A DNA stretch of 64,000 nucleotides from Siphonodentalium dalli (lineage: Eukaryota; Mollusca; Scaphopoda; Gadilida; Siphonodentaliidae). The stretch spans positions 35,097,797-35,161,796 of the forward strand of contig CP136061.1 in NCBI GenBank assembly GCA_032622095.1, read 5' to 3'. A program made the position numbers and the translations under genes. The notes beneath the pieces were generated by a model, which did no database searches, was not told the origin of the DNA, and was given only the letters and a program-made list of their open reading frames with translations. Positions 43,611-55,296 of the stretch are shown here, in pieces; positions within the stretch are counted from its first letter, which is position 1, and each line of letters opens with the position of its first letter.

Positions 43611-44320
43611 TTGCGCTAACTGCTCAATGTTTTAATGTGTTACAAAACGTCTGATAAAAATAGTTCTATCGGGAATATTCACACCATTTTTTTTCAGAGA
43701 ACATAGTGTAAATATAGTCCTATCGGGATATCGTAAAGGAGATTAATTAAACCCCTCAGACTGCCGAAACTGACGACATTAAATTCGCTTTTTCGTGTCC
43801 CGCGGAAATGAAACTTGTCTGTCCATTGATGACGTTATTTATTTGACATAGTATTTTTTTCTTCTGTTGTATTTGAACACTTGTTGCACGCGCAGGCTGC
43901 ACGATCATAATAACTTCAACCGATAAGCGCCGACTGATACCCGCGCAACAGTTTGTCTCAAATAAATTGTTATCAAAACGCAGGTTTATGGCCGCGGACA
44001 TAAGCCGATTAAGTGTAATGTAATTTATCCATGAATTTGACTGAAAAATTGTGATTCTATCACCATTAGCCACGAAAATGGGACCTCTAAACAGGCAAGT
44101 TTGATTTTCGGCGGACACGAACAAGCGAATTTATTGTCGGCAGTTTCGGCAGTCTGAGGGTTAATTAATCCCGAATTAAACGGAACTACTTTACGATAGT
44201 CCGATAGGACTATGTTTACTCTATGCATGTTCTCTGAAAAAATAGTGTGAATATTCCCGATAGAACTCTTTTTATCAGACGTTGTGTAACACCTTAAAAC
44301 ATTGAGCGGTTATAGCGCAA
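43611..44320. mobile_element. Fold-back element with arms of about 200 bp
   Basis: Left arm 43611-43812 and right arm 44100-44320 are inverted copies. Shared blocks are TTGCGCTA, CTCAATGTTTTAA, AACGTCTGATAAAAA, TTCTATCGGGAATATTCACA and CTCAGACTGCCGAAACTG. They surround about 290 bp with no gene. This is part of the material interrupting the RNase H of the Ngaro-like element. Confidence 0.85.
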
Positions 44321-45854
44321 ACCGAAATGTGTTGTCTTGCAAGATATCCCACCGCTTTAGCTAAATTTACCTTCCTACAATATCCATAAAGAGGATCATA
44401 TATTATATACCCACGGTTTTAATTATAGAATATAAAATATATTGGTTTCGCGAATGACCAACTCAGAATTCCGTTAAAATAACAATAACAACCAGCACCT
44501 ATAACGAACCGTTTTACTGGACTTGGCCTACTGGTCGCGTAGTTCCGACTTTTAAATAAACGGAATTTCCAACTCTATAAATAAAAGCCCCACAATGCAT
44601 TCGCCCTGTCCACCACGCAATATCAAAATCTCAGCAGCTAGATACACCACAGGTGGCGTAATAAATGCTCTTTATTATTTCCATATCAGGAATACAGTAA
44701 CAAACAAGACAGCAGTAAAATAAATGGGGACAAAAAGTTAGTGTAATCATGTATGAAATTTCCAACTGTTAAAATTCTTTATAACAGTTGTGACTCCCAC
44801 CCCCTCAAAATACCTCCATCATTCGATCCCCGTGCCCATCATAATGGGGACAATAATTACTAGTTGGGATACCAGGCAATGGTAACCATGTATTTTAACC
44901 TTTATGTTGTAGTGTAATAATGTATGAAATTTCCAACTACATGTGCATTAACTTTTTTTTACAAAAGTTGTGAATCATACACACTCAAAATCTAACTTCC
45001 ACCCCCACCCCACTACACTGTCCCTTCCACTTAAAAACATTCTGGAGATCAAGTTGGCCACAGGTGTTCAGTTATTTTATACCATGACTCCCTATTGTAC
45101 TGTGTACAAACATGCTATATAATATATTTGTGCTGTACACCCTACTGTGTGTGAACAGGAGTCCGACCGTGGGTAACACGTTTCTACTGTGGGTAACACG
45201 TTTTAATGGCATTTCAATGGTTAAAGTTTATACCCATTGTAGAACTACATCCGAGTTGACCTTTCATTAACCTTCCATGACCTCGATCAAAATCACTCTA
45301 TTTTTAAAATGTAGCGCCTCGCGATGAAAACAATTTGATACTTTCGATTCAATTGAATATTATACTCACTAATGCGATAAAAACGAACAGTTATTTCCGT
45401 GGAAATCACATCCAGATCAACAAATTGAACATATATTTCAAGAAATAGACGTAAAAAACTCGAACAACAAACGGTGGATTTCAAAATGACTTTCGTGGTT
45501 TCCTGTTCACTGTACGGCGGAGAAAAAAAAGTTCCCGCAATGTGTTATATTTATATTCATTAAATTCGTATTCCCATATATATATTCATGTTGTTTATTT
45601 ATGGCGGTTTCATCATGATTACAGTTTATTGTGAATTGGCTACAATGATACCATATTCGTACAATTGAATGTTGACCTAATTCAATGTATCAATACGCCT
45701 GATCAGCTGTGATAGTGTACGTCGATGTACGGCCAAGTGTGGGGAACACAACGGGGATGATTGTGAATGGTGCGACAGAATCATCTTAATTTAAGTGGGT
45801 TTATTTCGATTTCATAGCAGTTGTTGCTCCTGTACCGGTCATGGTATAAACAAA

Positions 45855-45994
45855 ATACACACGTAGTGTTTCTGAATACCAAATTTACACCACTCGTGGG
45901 ATTGATGATTTACCACACTCGCTAAAGCTCGTGTGGTAAACCATCAATCCCACTCGTGGTGTAAATTTGGTATTCAGAAACACTACGTGTGTAT
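45855..45994. repeat. 140-bp near-perfect hairpin
   Basis: ATACACACGTAGTGTTTCTG at the left pairs with its complement ending at 45994, and complementarity continues to a loop of about 12 nt (TCGCTAAAGCTC). Stem ends resemble a small MITE, but no target duplication was identified. Confidence 0.92.
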
Positions 45995-46409
45995 TCTATA
46001 TATACCCCACGTGTCTTGGACTGTTGCCAAATTCACAGTGCTCCATTAGAGGGCCTGCTTGGACTGTTGCCAAATTCACAATGTTAACTGCAGAGAGGTT
46101 GTATGTTATTGGAGACGTTCTAATATGACAATAGGCTGGCCTAATTAACGAACCACGCACAGCTAAATACACACAAGCAACTTTTAATCTTCAAATAGAT
46201 ACAATTGTCGGCCTCCAAAATTCAATATACTTTCTTATATACAAACAAACATTGAACTCATACCATTGTTTCACTTAACCAAAATAGCGAATTTCCCCAA
46301 AAGAACGCATATAGACTGCGCATGCAGAAAATAAAAGATGGCCGTTACTACAAAAAAAACAGACATGCGCACTCCAATTAAAATTACCCATAATTCAGTT
46401 CACTACACC

Positions 46410-46890
46410 AGGGGCTCCCAACAGGTAATACAATGTTTTCAGGCTATCAGATTATTTATATTTTCGACTTTAAGTTTACAATTTGAGCCTGTCCTCACTC
46501 TATCGATACGATTTATCATAAACATATTATACACCAGTGGCGTTAACTTTACAACTTCGGCATCTACGTGATTATATCGGTACGATTCAGTAAGGTACAA
46601 ACAATCTCCATAAAATACAGCAGGGGCTCCCAATAGGTTATTCCCATTTATTATGGGCTCCCAATAGGTTATACAATATTTTCAGGCTATCAGATTATTT
46701 ATATTTTCAACAACATATTATTACACCGGTGACTTTAAGTTTACAATTTGAGCCTGTCCTGACTCTATCGATAGGATTTATCATATTTTCATAAACGTAT
46801 TATACACCGCTGGCGTTAACTTTACAATTTCGGCATCTACGTGATTATATCGGTACGATTGAGTAAGGTACAAACAATCTCCAAGAATAC
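46410..46890 (+). repeat. Imperfect tandem duplication of about 220 bp
   Basis: GGGGCTCCCAA-AGGT, TTTTCAGGCTATCAGATTAT, AAGTTTACAATTTGAGCCTG, TTATACACC...TGGCGTTAACTT and ATTATATCGGTACGATT occur in the same order in both halves. The second half has small insertions, and GGGCTCCCAATAGGTTAT is repeated once more. Confidence 0.85.
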
Positions 46891-46969
46891 ATTCGCCCTG
46901 TACTCCATGCGATATAAAAAAACCAAATGCTAGTAACACCACACTAGGTGGCGTAATGAGTTTCAAATC

Positions 46970-47110
46970 AAAGCGGAGCATTTGAGTGGTGTAGACAACA
47001 GCCTGCCAGATCTTCTTTCACGCTGGAATTTAGGCCCAGGTTATCAACGACAATTTCATAAGGCCACAGTGGGACGAACTTTGACAGAATGCCTGGTACC
47101 ACCAGAATAT
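46970..47110 (+). pseudogene. C-terminal end of DIRS-type RNase H
   Basis: SGVDNSLPDLLSRWNLGPGY matches the xN..AD.LSR end of DIRS/Ngaro RNase H. It is separated from the RNase H start (42975) by about 4 kb of unrelated repeats, and roughly 100 residues between them are missing. This piece ties 47 kb to the RT at 42 kb as one element. Confidence 0.65.
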
Positions 47111-47400
47111 TTTGGTTTCATCAGCGATAGGTAATAAGATTGTTTCCCTTTCAGACATTCTACTGGTACAATTGAAGACAAATGCAAGGTCTTCCCCAAA
47201 TAAAGCCTTTGCCATCAGAACATCTATGAATCTAACCATACAGTGGAAGTCTTACCTATTATTATGTGCCTATTTTCAGTTCGGCGATATTCCAGCGTTT
47301 TATTTATTTATTATTTGTGATTTGACCCGGGACGATTTGGAAAGGGCGTCACCCCTTCCCTACAACCCACTTTGGAATTTTATGGGGGAATTACAAATGG

Positions 47401-48255
47401 TTATACATTTAAATAATCATTGAACAAAAACAAGTTTGTATTTCTATTTCTTCCTCTTTTCTTTGGATTTTCTTTCTTGGGTCGTTCAGTGCTCGATTGT
47501 GCTGTTGTTGTTTTTGTTATTGTTGCTGAAGGGGAGTCGAATGCCATGTCGTGTTCTGCTAGTTCTTGTTCAGCGCTTTGTCTCGTCTGAATTTCCCTGA
47601 CTTTCTCCGCCTCAAAGTGGGTAGAACCGGTGTTGTTGGTGGTGGTGGATATGGAGAATACCGGGCTGTGATGGTATTCCGGTGCCCTTGATGGTAGCCT
47701 GTCCATCCCCACCACGAAGTCTGCGGCAGGGACGTCCGGGTGGCATCGGCGTCCCTGTATCCGCTGGCCTCGATGACGGCAGGGGTGGTGACTCTTACCT
47801 CCAGACAGGAGGGGCCATCTGGGCGTCGCTCAGATAGCTCCTGTCTGCCGGCAGCGTCGGAGGTAGAGGGTTGGTGACTGTCAGTCGTCGCAGCCGAGTG
47901 GGAAGGGGCAGCCGGCCGAGCACCAGCTGCCTTCTTTCTCCACTCAGCCCTTCGAACTGCGTCCCTGCGTCGACGTGAAGGGTCTTCGCTGCTCCGGTGG
48001 TGATATCCCTGCGAAGAACCGTGTGTTTTATGCTCGTATTCTGCTACCAGTGATTCTCATTTCATGATGCTGCTGTCAACGTTTTCATGGTCCATTGGCG
48101 CTCTGGGATGTGATTCCGAATTAGGAAGCCTCAAACCATTCTTCCTTATCTTATCCTGCAACATCGTGACATCAGATCTCTGGATAACCACGGGCTGTTG
48201 CGTTATTTGGACCGATGTTCGTCATAAAATGTCTCTAACTATTGGAATCATGTCT
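47401..48255 (-). pseudogene. Unidentified GC-richer open segment, possibly coding remnant
   Basis: Two overlapping minus-strand frames stay open over a stretch richer in GC than its surroundings. The upstream one (about 48054-47540) is rich in Arg, Ser, Pro and Ala. The other (47715-47401) contains VVGMDRLPSRAPEYHHSP and a basic tail (RPKKENPKKRGRNRN) before a stop. Further upstream, 48255-48060 is also partly open. The position is where the recombinase ORF of the Ngaro-like element should be, but on the opposite strand. I do not recognise the family. Confidence 0.35.
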
Positions 48256-48317
48256 GCTTGAAGAAGGCAAGGGATGACCTTGTATCGACTGAACAATTGT
48301 TATTCAATATTTCCACC

Positions 48318-48674
48318 ATGTCAGATAATTATATATGAACGTAATCATATAGCTACTGTCATACACATAGCCAAAATATTTCCTCCCGTGTGTTATGACT
48401 GTTGACAATATACAGTTGTTACGACTGTACATGTATATATTATATATGTTGAATTGAACTAATTTCATGCATCTGCGCTTGCAGGTGTGTATCATTCATA
48501 TGTGTATTTGACATACCTTATCGTGGAAATTCAATTTTTCCCACAAGTTATGGCATTTAATTGCCGCATGACTGCATGTTGGACTATTCGATCCGTTAAT
48601 GCTCCGTATGGATAGTTCGAGAATAAATTGTCAACTTAATTCATCGTGTTCTTCTCTCTCCTGCAATTGTGATC
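48318..48674 (+). repeat. Split direct repeat B1
   Basis: 48434-48674 matches 50296-50533 (for example TTGAATTGAACTAATTTCAT, AGTTATGGCAT, ATAGTTCGAGAAT and CAACTTAATTCA, ending CTGCAATT..GATC). 48323-48352 (AATTATATATGAACGTAATC) matches 48896-48923, just before the LINE. It is directly followed by A2. Confidence 0.75.
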
Positions 48675-48770
48675 GTTTGAAACAGCCTATAATCTCGGAC
48701 CGATTAAGGGAGATAATCACGCAATCTCGACCTTGAACTTTCCTTAGCGGAATAAACAAACGAAAATTTC
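48675..48770 (+). repeat. Split direct repeat A2
   Basis: Second copy of A1, starting at the same GTTTGAAACAGCC base and abutting the end of B1 without a gap. Confidence 0.75.
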
Positions 48771-48921
48771 CACCCGCCACTCCCATTTAGTTTCAAATTT
48801 CATATACACTGTTTTTGGGCAAGCGGGACATTTAAATATTGAACTTCATTTAATTCATTCAGATACGGACAGCTATATGCCATCCTTCACAAATTAATTA
48901 TATATGAACGTAATCACATAG

Positions 48922-49659
48922 CTTGAGAAGACCACTAAGAAAATTTGTATTGCCAGGTTGACACAGTTCGTTCATAACGAACCTTATCCACACATAAATA
49001 CATGTACATTTTTCAGAGATTTGAAGCAGATTCTACAACAGTTTGGTTTGGATCGATATCTGCTTGAGTATGCGTCAACCGCCACATTCCCTACAAAATC
49101 TAATTGGAAGCTCTTAGTTAAACGTGGATCCTTGTTCTGGAAGCAAGAATGGTTAGAAAGGGTTTATAACGATTTGTCGTTTCAGAGATTTCGACTAGTA
49201 CATGCTAGGCCAGATATGTCATACTTATGGTATGTTTGTAGGAAATATCCCGACGACAAAGAGGACTTTCATTTGGCTGTGTGGTTGTTGTGTACTCATG
49301 CATCTACCAATCCAAACAAATGTTGTGCATGTAACACTATGTATACTGATGTCGGTCGACACTTTTTAATAGATTGTCCTGCCCTCGCAGAATCACGAAA
49401 TAAATTTTGGTACTTATTCATTGACAGGTTTCCAGTTGTTGCTTATCAGTACATTGACAATCTTCCCATAGATCAGCAAATTGCCTTGTTTCTTGGCCAC
49501 ATGCCACATCAACTTCTAGACTTAATTCCTATACGGAGTATTCACTTGTTGCGCTTTTTCATTAAAGCCACTAAATGTCTTTGGTACGAGTGGAATTCCT
49601 ATATGGAATCTCCACCAAAATTGTTTTTTTTTATCATGGATAAAATCACTATCAACTAG
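48922..49659 (+). pseudogene. LINE ORF2 C-terminal region
   Basis: The frame is open for about 245 codons from the truncation point to a stop at 49659. It lies downstream of the RT domain and contains the zinc-like motif CCACNTMYTDVGRHFLIDCP (CxxC...H....C), typical of Jockey/CR1 ORF2 C-termini. FWYLFIDRFPV and a long hydrophobic region follow. Endonuclease and RT are missing, so it has no catalytic function. The lack of stops suggests a fairly recent insertion. Confidence 0.82.
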
Positions 49660-50295
49660 TCAGTCAACTAATTGGAACCATTTGTTTAACAAACTAATTG
49701 TGGATTGATCGCGTGTATGTAGATTTTAGTCGAGTTACATAGGTTCACATGTGTTCTGGTGTTAGTTTGTTTTTGTTTTAATTAGGTTTGTCCGTCCATC
49801 TGTCGAAATGTAACTAATTTGGCGAGTACAATACACATGTGCCGTACTGCACTTATCAAGCCTGCAGGAGTATGTATATAGGTGTCTATTTATGCGTGTT
49901 TTGTTGTAAGTCTCTATATGGAAGGGTGTTGGTGTGTAAGTTTGTTTGAGTTGAGCTTTTTTTCTTCTTTTTTTTTTCTTTCTTTCCGTGTGCGTGTGTG
50001 TATGCTTGTGTATGAGTGTTTTATGTTAAGGTAATGTCTCTATTTTGACCTAATTGGCGTGACTGTGCTCGAATGTGGTTTTGTGTTGGTATGGCGCGAC
50101 TGTACACGTTGTGCGGTTAAGGATGACTGTCTAGCATATATGTGATGGGGTGCTTTTGTCTTCATTTCAGTATTTTTGTTCTACAACACTTTTGGGTTAT
50201 GGGTTGTTCACTTTGCTTATATTTCTTTAATTTGTTTCAATGATATATTGTATATTATATGATCTTCTATTGAGGAGGAATTAAAGATATATATA
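48922..50295 (+). mobile_element. 5'-truncated LINE (Jockey/CR1-like) inside B2
   Basis: It begins mid-ORF2 at about 48922 and has a 3' UTR from 49660 ending in GAGGAGGAATTAAAGATATATAT. It separates a 30-bp fragment of the B repeat (48896-48923) from the rest (50296-50533). About 80 bp of B present at 48353-48433 is lost at the junction, so the insertion was associated with a small target deletion. Confidence 0.72.
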
Positions 50296-50533
50296 TATAT
50301 TATACATGTTGAATTGAACTAATTTCATGCATGTGCGCCTGTAGGTATGTGTCATTCTTCTTATGTGTATTTGCCATACCTTATGGGGGGATTCAGGTTT
50401 CGTCATAAGTTATGGCATGTAATTGGCGCATGACTGTATGTTGGACTATTCAGTTATTGTTCCGCATGAATAGTTCGAGAATCAATTGTCAACTTAATTC
50501 AATCTTGTTCTTCTCTCGCCTGCAATTCAGATC
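50296..50533 (+). repeat. Split direct repeat B2
   Basis: Direct copy of 48434-48674 with about 10-15 percent visible differences. It ends at the same GATC, after which unrelated sequence begins, marking the likely 3' end of the Ngaro-like element. Confidence 0.75.
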
Positions 50534-51200
50534 AATGTCTACATATCTCTCGGTGATAAACTATCTCATGCAGAATTATCTGTTAACCATGAAGCCAATA
50601 TCATATTTGTCGGCGTAAATTACCCAGATTTGACTTTGGTAATTTGCAACTAAAATTTTTATTTAAAGGTTTGTCTAACTTTTCGACCAATAGTAACAAT
50701 TATTTGCATAAAACCTATGGTGCCCGCGAATGTGATTATTCTGAGTATATTGGTTTTTTTTTTATTTTGTTCATCTGCATGTATTTGACCACCGTGCCTA
50801 TTTTTATAGCCAATGGGTGCATCTTTAGGCAGATTATTTTGCCCTGTTATATTCTGCTATAGAAAACTTCTTAATTATACCTGGCTTTGGATCACTTATG
50901 GAATAAGCCATCGCACTTATAATTTGTATAAATCAACATCATTTGGGTCACTATTGCGTGGAACATATCTAGTTATGTCACAACTGATCTCATGTTCATT
51001 CTATATTAACAGAATATGGGCACAATACAATTTAAGTTTTATATATTACTATCTGGGGTACTCTATACGTTACTATCTGTGGTACCCGATGTGTTCGGGT
51101 AAAGAAGATTGGAAACAACTTGAACTGTTTTGACATGCATTTACTCAATTTCAAAGAACTTCTTTGCACACCACATCGGTTGTCTTCCCTTCTGCTGCAT
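50534..51200. other. Non-coding stretch
   Basis: AT-rich, short open frames only. TACTATCTGGGGTAC and TACTATCTGTGGTAC form a short direct repeat at about 51048 and 51072. Confidence 0.4.
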
Positions 51201-51201
51201 G

Positions 51202-51602
51202 ATAACCCTTTACCCAACAGAAGGGCCCTGTGCCAATGCATTCTCTTATATATGCGAGTCGACCATAGGTCGCCTCGCATATATAAGAGAATGCATTGGC
51301 TTAACACATTAAAAATTATAAAATTCTTAAAGAATGTAAGAAAAAATGGTAAAAAGTGTTAAAAAAAGATTTTTTTTAGGCCAATGCATTCTCTTATATA
51401 TGCGAGGCGACCTATGGTCGACTCGCATATATAAGAGAATGCATTGGCACAGGGCATAACTGTAACTATCACAATGTGGTCAAGGAGCCGGTTCCAATGA
51501 TATCCATATTTGTATGGTTCTATTGAGACAGACCGAAGATATTTTAGGCTGTTGAAGCTTTATTTGGCCGGTTTTGGCCGGTTTGTTGGGTAAAGGGTTA
51601 AG
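51202..51602 (-). mobile_element. MITE family 1, copy 3, with two 67-bp palindromes
   Basis: It starts TAACCCTTTACCCAACAG at 51203 and ends TTGGGTAAAGGGTTA at 51600, in reverse orientation to copies 1 and 2. The palindromes are at 51233-51299 and 51381-51447. The long arm (51448-51600) carries the same GGCCGGTTTTGGCCGG and CCATATTTGTATGGT sequences. TA, or an eroded TTAA, flanks it. Confidence 0.87.
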
Positions 51603-52379
51603 TACCGGGTATCGTGGTGATCCAACCATCGAGCAACCAACGTAGAACTGGCAATAGGAGTCATGATGCGGTATGGATAAATAGATTATGGTGTTATATG
51701 CGATGTGTGACGTTGAGTGTGGTCTCTGTAAATTAACAATAAAGAGCGTTTTATGTTGATCTATCCTGATATTGTATAAATAAAGATCGTTTTGCTCGCT
51801 TATGTGCAGCAACTTGTTAACATTCTGTGCGGAGTCTCGGATGGTCTTTTTAAGACATATGGTATCAACGGGACCTATCTAATTAGATTATGCAGGGTTT
51901 GTGGGGCTAACCCCCTGGATCTTCGAATGGGCCGAGAGGCCCTTTCCCTAACCCCTCATTTTTAGTTTTTATTAGTTGTAATCATAAAAAAGAGCAATTT
52001 TTTGAAGTTTCTCATCTTCTCTTTTTTTTCTTCTTTTTTTTGTGGTGTTGCTTTTCACTCGAGGATGGATGAGATGTATATATGTTCTTTAGTTCCCGTA
52101 GTTGATGGTCTTGTTCTTTGCTCATCTCAGTCGTTTTGTTGACATCTTCTTTAGTCAGGTTAATTTTTTCTTGAAGATCTTTAGTCAGGTTATTTTTTTC
52201 TCTTAGATTCTCTGGGTAAAAATACCCATTATACAAATAATCAGCCCCGATGGTCCAGCCGTTTGGTCGCAAATAGCCGGACCAACAAACGAACAATCAG
52301 AGTTGAGTTCTATTCGTATAGATTTCCATTTTTTTTTGCTAAACACTACTCCAGGTAATTAAATTATTCCCTCAAAACT

Positions 52380-52520
52380 AATGTTATTATAACCCCCGCA
52401 ACGAAGTTAGGGGGGTATACTGGAGTCAGCTTGTCCGTCCGTCCGTCGTCCGTCCGTCGTCCGTCGTCCGTCCGTCCATGGACACAAATTTGTCCGGAGT
52501 TTTTCTCAGTCGTTTTTCGG
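52380..52520 (+). repeat. CCCCGCAACGAAGTT-type dispersed repeat
   Basis: The hairpin ACCCCCGCAACGAAGTTAGG plus GGGT, followed by GTATACTGG and a TCCGTCCGTCGTCCG tract, matches the head of the sequence in the giant inverted repeat (27356-27440, and inverted near 29080). Weaker relatives lie at about 56918. Confidence 0.7.
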
Positions 52521-53880
52521 TCAATGTTTTTTAATCTTGGCACTGATATTTAGTACAATGGGAACCTGTGCACCTGCGATTATGACGTCTGTCCGACGTT
52601 TTTGTGTGGAGTTATTCCCCTTTTTTTTACTTAGAAATGTTTTCGCAACATGCATTATTTTGTCCAAGCTTTTATTCCTACATTTTTCGGTCAATATGTT
52701 TAAGATAGGGTTATGGTTGTACACCTGCAATGGGAACTGTTATTTTATTATTTTAACTAAATGTTTACTGACATGTGAAACATCTCAGTATTTTAAAAAC
52801 AGGGGGTATCCGTAGTCCCATTGGGACAGTCACACCTCTAGTTGAATTTGGGTTTGGTCCGACAATTTCTGACGGAGTTAAGCCCCTTTATCGACTTAGA
52901 ATGCTTGTTACCGGAATCAAAAAATTCATTTCTGAAAAAGCCACCGGTCAAATAAAGTCATCTTATTCAGGTGACGTATGGCATAGTGGCCTTTTATTAT
53001 TTCATGTAGCATAATTAATGAACCGGATCATGTCACAGACGTGAAATTACTTCGTGTAAAGGTACGTGGCGGTTTGAATCCTGAAAGTGTACCTAAATCA
53101 TGCTGTGAATTTATACTATGGCTATACACGTAGAGATGATATTCCACCCGTTCAAAGCCTGGGAACTTTATGATGTTTCTGACCTGTTCTGATGGGGAAC
53201 TTTATAACATTGAATAAATGAAGCTGGGACCATATTTCTGTTTCTGATTTTCCTTAATCTGTTTGACAGTAGGGGTGGTTCCTTCCTGAGGTTGCATGAT
53301 TTTTGTGACTTGTGAGTCATTGTCGTAATTAATATTAAATTTATTACCCGGGAGAAATTCCATGCTTTTAAGCGACGCGAACGTGAAACAAATCGGCTCA
53401 TCAAAGTCACCTAAATCATGCAATTTCCAGCTGGGAACTTCACTTACTGTGATGAAATACAGTTAACTAAGAAATATATTACCGGTACCTCATTATTTTG
53501 TTAATTGTTAAAAACTTCTGTCAGAACATCAAACAGTTCCCATGGTTTGATATGTTGGGTTATGATATATACGGAAGTAGAGATTCATGGATTGAAAAGT
53601 GCACATATTAATGCTGATTCTTAAATCCGTATAGATAAGTACCTGGACGGTTTGTTATGCGGACGTTAAATGCACGACATAGTGCCCATCGTATCAGAAA
53701 GAATAAAAGGTCGCCGACCAAAATGTCTTCCGGTTTGAAGGATGTATGGGTTTCAGATCTCTATACACTATACTACAAATTCATTAGGAATTCATTACAC
53801 CAAAATGATACAAACTGCATATTCACTAAATATGTTGCACATCTTCAATATGTCGAGAAAGGGTCAATAACACTAAAATA
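52521..53880. other. Non-coding stretch, repeat-derived in part
   Basis: 52525-52700 continues the dispersed repeat and resembles 27470-27640 (TTTTTAATCTTGGCA, ATGACGTCTGTCCGA). The rest has no recognised gene or RNA. Confidence 0.45.
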
Positions 53881-53889
53881 AAAAACATA

Positions 53890-54240
53890 AAACATTTCTA
53901 TGTCAAAAAATGGCAATAACTCCTCCAAAATGACATGCTGATTGACATCTGTGCCAAGTTTAAAAATAATTGAATGGGAAATGACGGACAAAAGACGCGT
54001 CCCAGGATGTATGATTCTATGTCGACAAAGGGCAGTAACTCCGCCAAAATGAGTCCGACCGAACTCAACATCACAGTTGCTCATGTTCCCATGCTGGTTG
54101 ATATCTGTGCCAAGTTCTAAAAAATGGACCAGAAAATGACAGAATACAGGCTCAGGCAAAGTTCCGGACAGACGGACGCAACACGGAGGAGTGTCATTAC
54201 TATAATCCTCCTATGGATTGTCGGGGGACAATAACTATCG
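53890..54240 (-). repeat. Dispersed repeat with two diverged subunits
   Basis: GGCAATAACTCCTCCAAAATGA-like at 53913 and GGCAGTAACTCCGCCAAAATGA-like at 54029, each followed by a CTG-TTGA-ATCTGTGCCAAGTT block. It ends with GACAGACGGACGCAACACGG and a TCCTCC...GGAGGA-type hairpin. Related GCGGAGTTATTGTCC motifs lie at 63250 and 63345. Confidence 0.65.
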
Positions 54241-54898
54241 TGTCTGAGTGTCAATGTTATGTTATGTTGAGCAGTCACTGGAATGATGTATGAAGTCAAA
54301 TGTCTTAGTTAAGGGATTGCATTGCGTACGTGAAATTGTATTAATTTCAAACATTGACATTTGTCAGTATGAAAAACGCACAATTTAGGACGTCCCTATA
54401 CGGATTTAGTCATGCTAATAATAAAATTGAAGATGGCTTTTCGTCGAAAATCGTTCAAATTCAATAGATCCCAACTAGAAGAGATCACCCGAAGATCCGT
54501 ATGAAGGGTAGTGACGATCAGATGAGGAATGTGGCCTGTATAGTGTGCCTGCCGAAGGATTAGAAACGCAGAGTAAAATCAAAGATGGCAGCTGTCGGTC
54601 ATATTTTAAACGAGAGGTCACCCCGCAGATCAATATCATTTTTTGGTGACGATCGGGTGAGGGACGTATATATAGCGTGTACACAGGGTGTGCTGAAGTA
54701 AAGTGACGGCCGATGGACGCCGGGCATGGCAATAATTCAAACTTGACTTAGTCGAGCTTAAATAGACTGCTATTTCTTCATCAAACACTTGAAACAATAA
54801 AAATGGCGTTCATTGTTAGACTATTCCATATGTTATAAATAAAGAGCGTTTATCCCATTTCTTTTCCGAAAATTGAAACCAGCTCAGGGACCAGCCAC
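54241..54898. other. Non-coding stretch
   Basis: No recognised gene. GACGATCAGATGAGG and GACGATCGGGTGAGG sit in two similar segments (54510-54530 and 54648-54665), suggesting a diverged local duplication. Confidence 0.4.
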
Positions 54899-55296
54899 AG
54901 TGCCACCGCAGACGCTGCGATTAAAATCGTAAGCGGGGGAAATCGCAGGTGGAGCATCCACTGCGCATGGTCACGACAATATCGCAACCATATCGTAGCG
55001 ATCAAGCAATGTTTGATTTTTACCAGGAAAATCGTGGCGTGACCTTCAATCAGTTTATTTCTCATAAACCTATACATACATAGGTATGGAGATAATAACA
55101 CTTTTAAATATATACAATATGTACATAAACCTTGGCAACACGCGCGATCGTAGCTGTCACATGACCATGGTCGCACTGGTCTCACAATTTACATGCTAGA
55201 ACATGCTCGATCAAGTGGATAAAATCATAGCTGCAGACATCTCCACTTGCCATTTTCCACACTTACGATTTTAATCGCGGCGTCTGCGGTGGCACT
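54899..55296. mobile_element. MITE with terminal inverted repeats of about 60 bp
   Basis: AGTGCCACCGCAGACGCTGC at 54899 is matched in inverted orientation by the end at 55296 (read inward AGTGCCACCGCAGACGCCGC). Complementarity extends through GATTAAAATCGTAAG and GGTGGAG-like sequence. The interior is non-coding. The target duplication is unclear. Confidence 0.85.

Larger units (their letters stand above)
38631..50533 (+). mobile_element. Decayed Ngaro/DIRS-type retrotransposon with nested insertions
   Basis: The order is A1 (38631-38725), gag-like region (38828-41165), RT (about 41900-42830), RNase H start (about 42880-42975), foreign repeats (about 42976-46970), RNase H end (46970-47110), B1 (about 48318-48674), A2 (48675-48770) and B2 (a short piece at 48890-48924, then 50296-50533 after a LINE). 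A1 and A2 begin at the same base, and B1 and B2 end at the same GATC. That is the split direct repeat layout of Ngaro elements. No tyrosine recombinase was found. All frames are broken. Confidence 0.68.

Noticed and set aside
52012-52296. Minus-strand frame of 94 codons with YNGYFYPENL and a Lys-rich end
   Set aside because: It needs a TTG start directly after a stop, ends in a poly-Lys from an A-rich tract, and shows no family or splice support. It could be an exon fragment, but there is not enough to list it.
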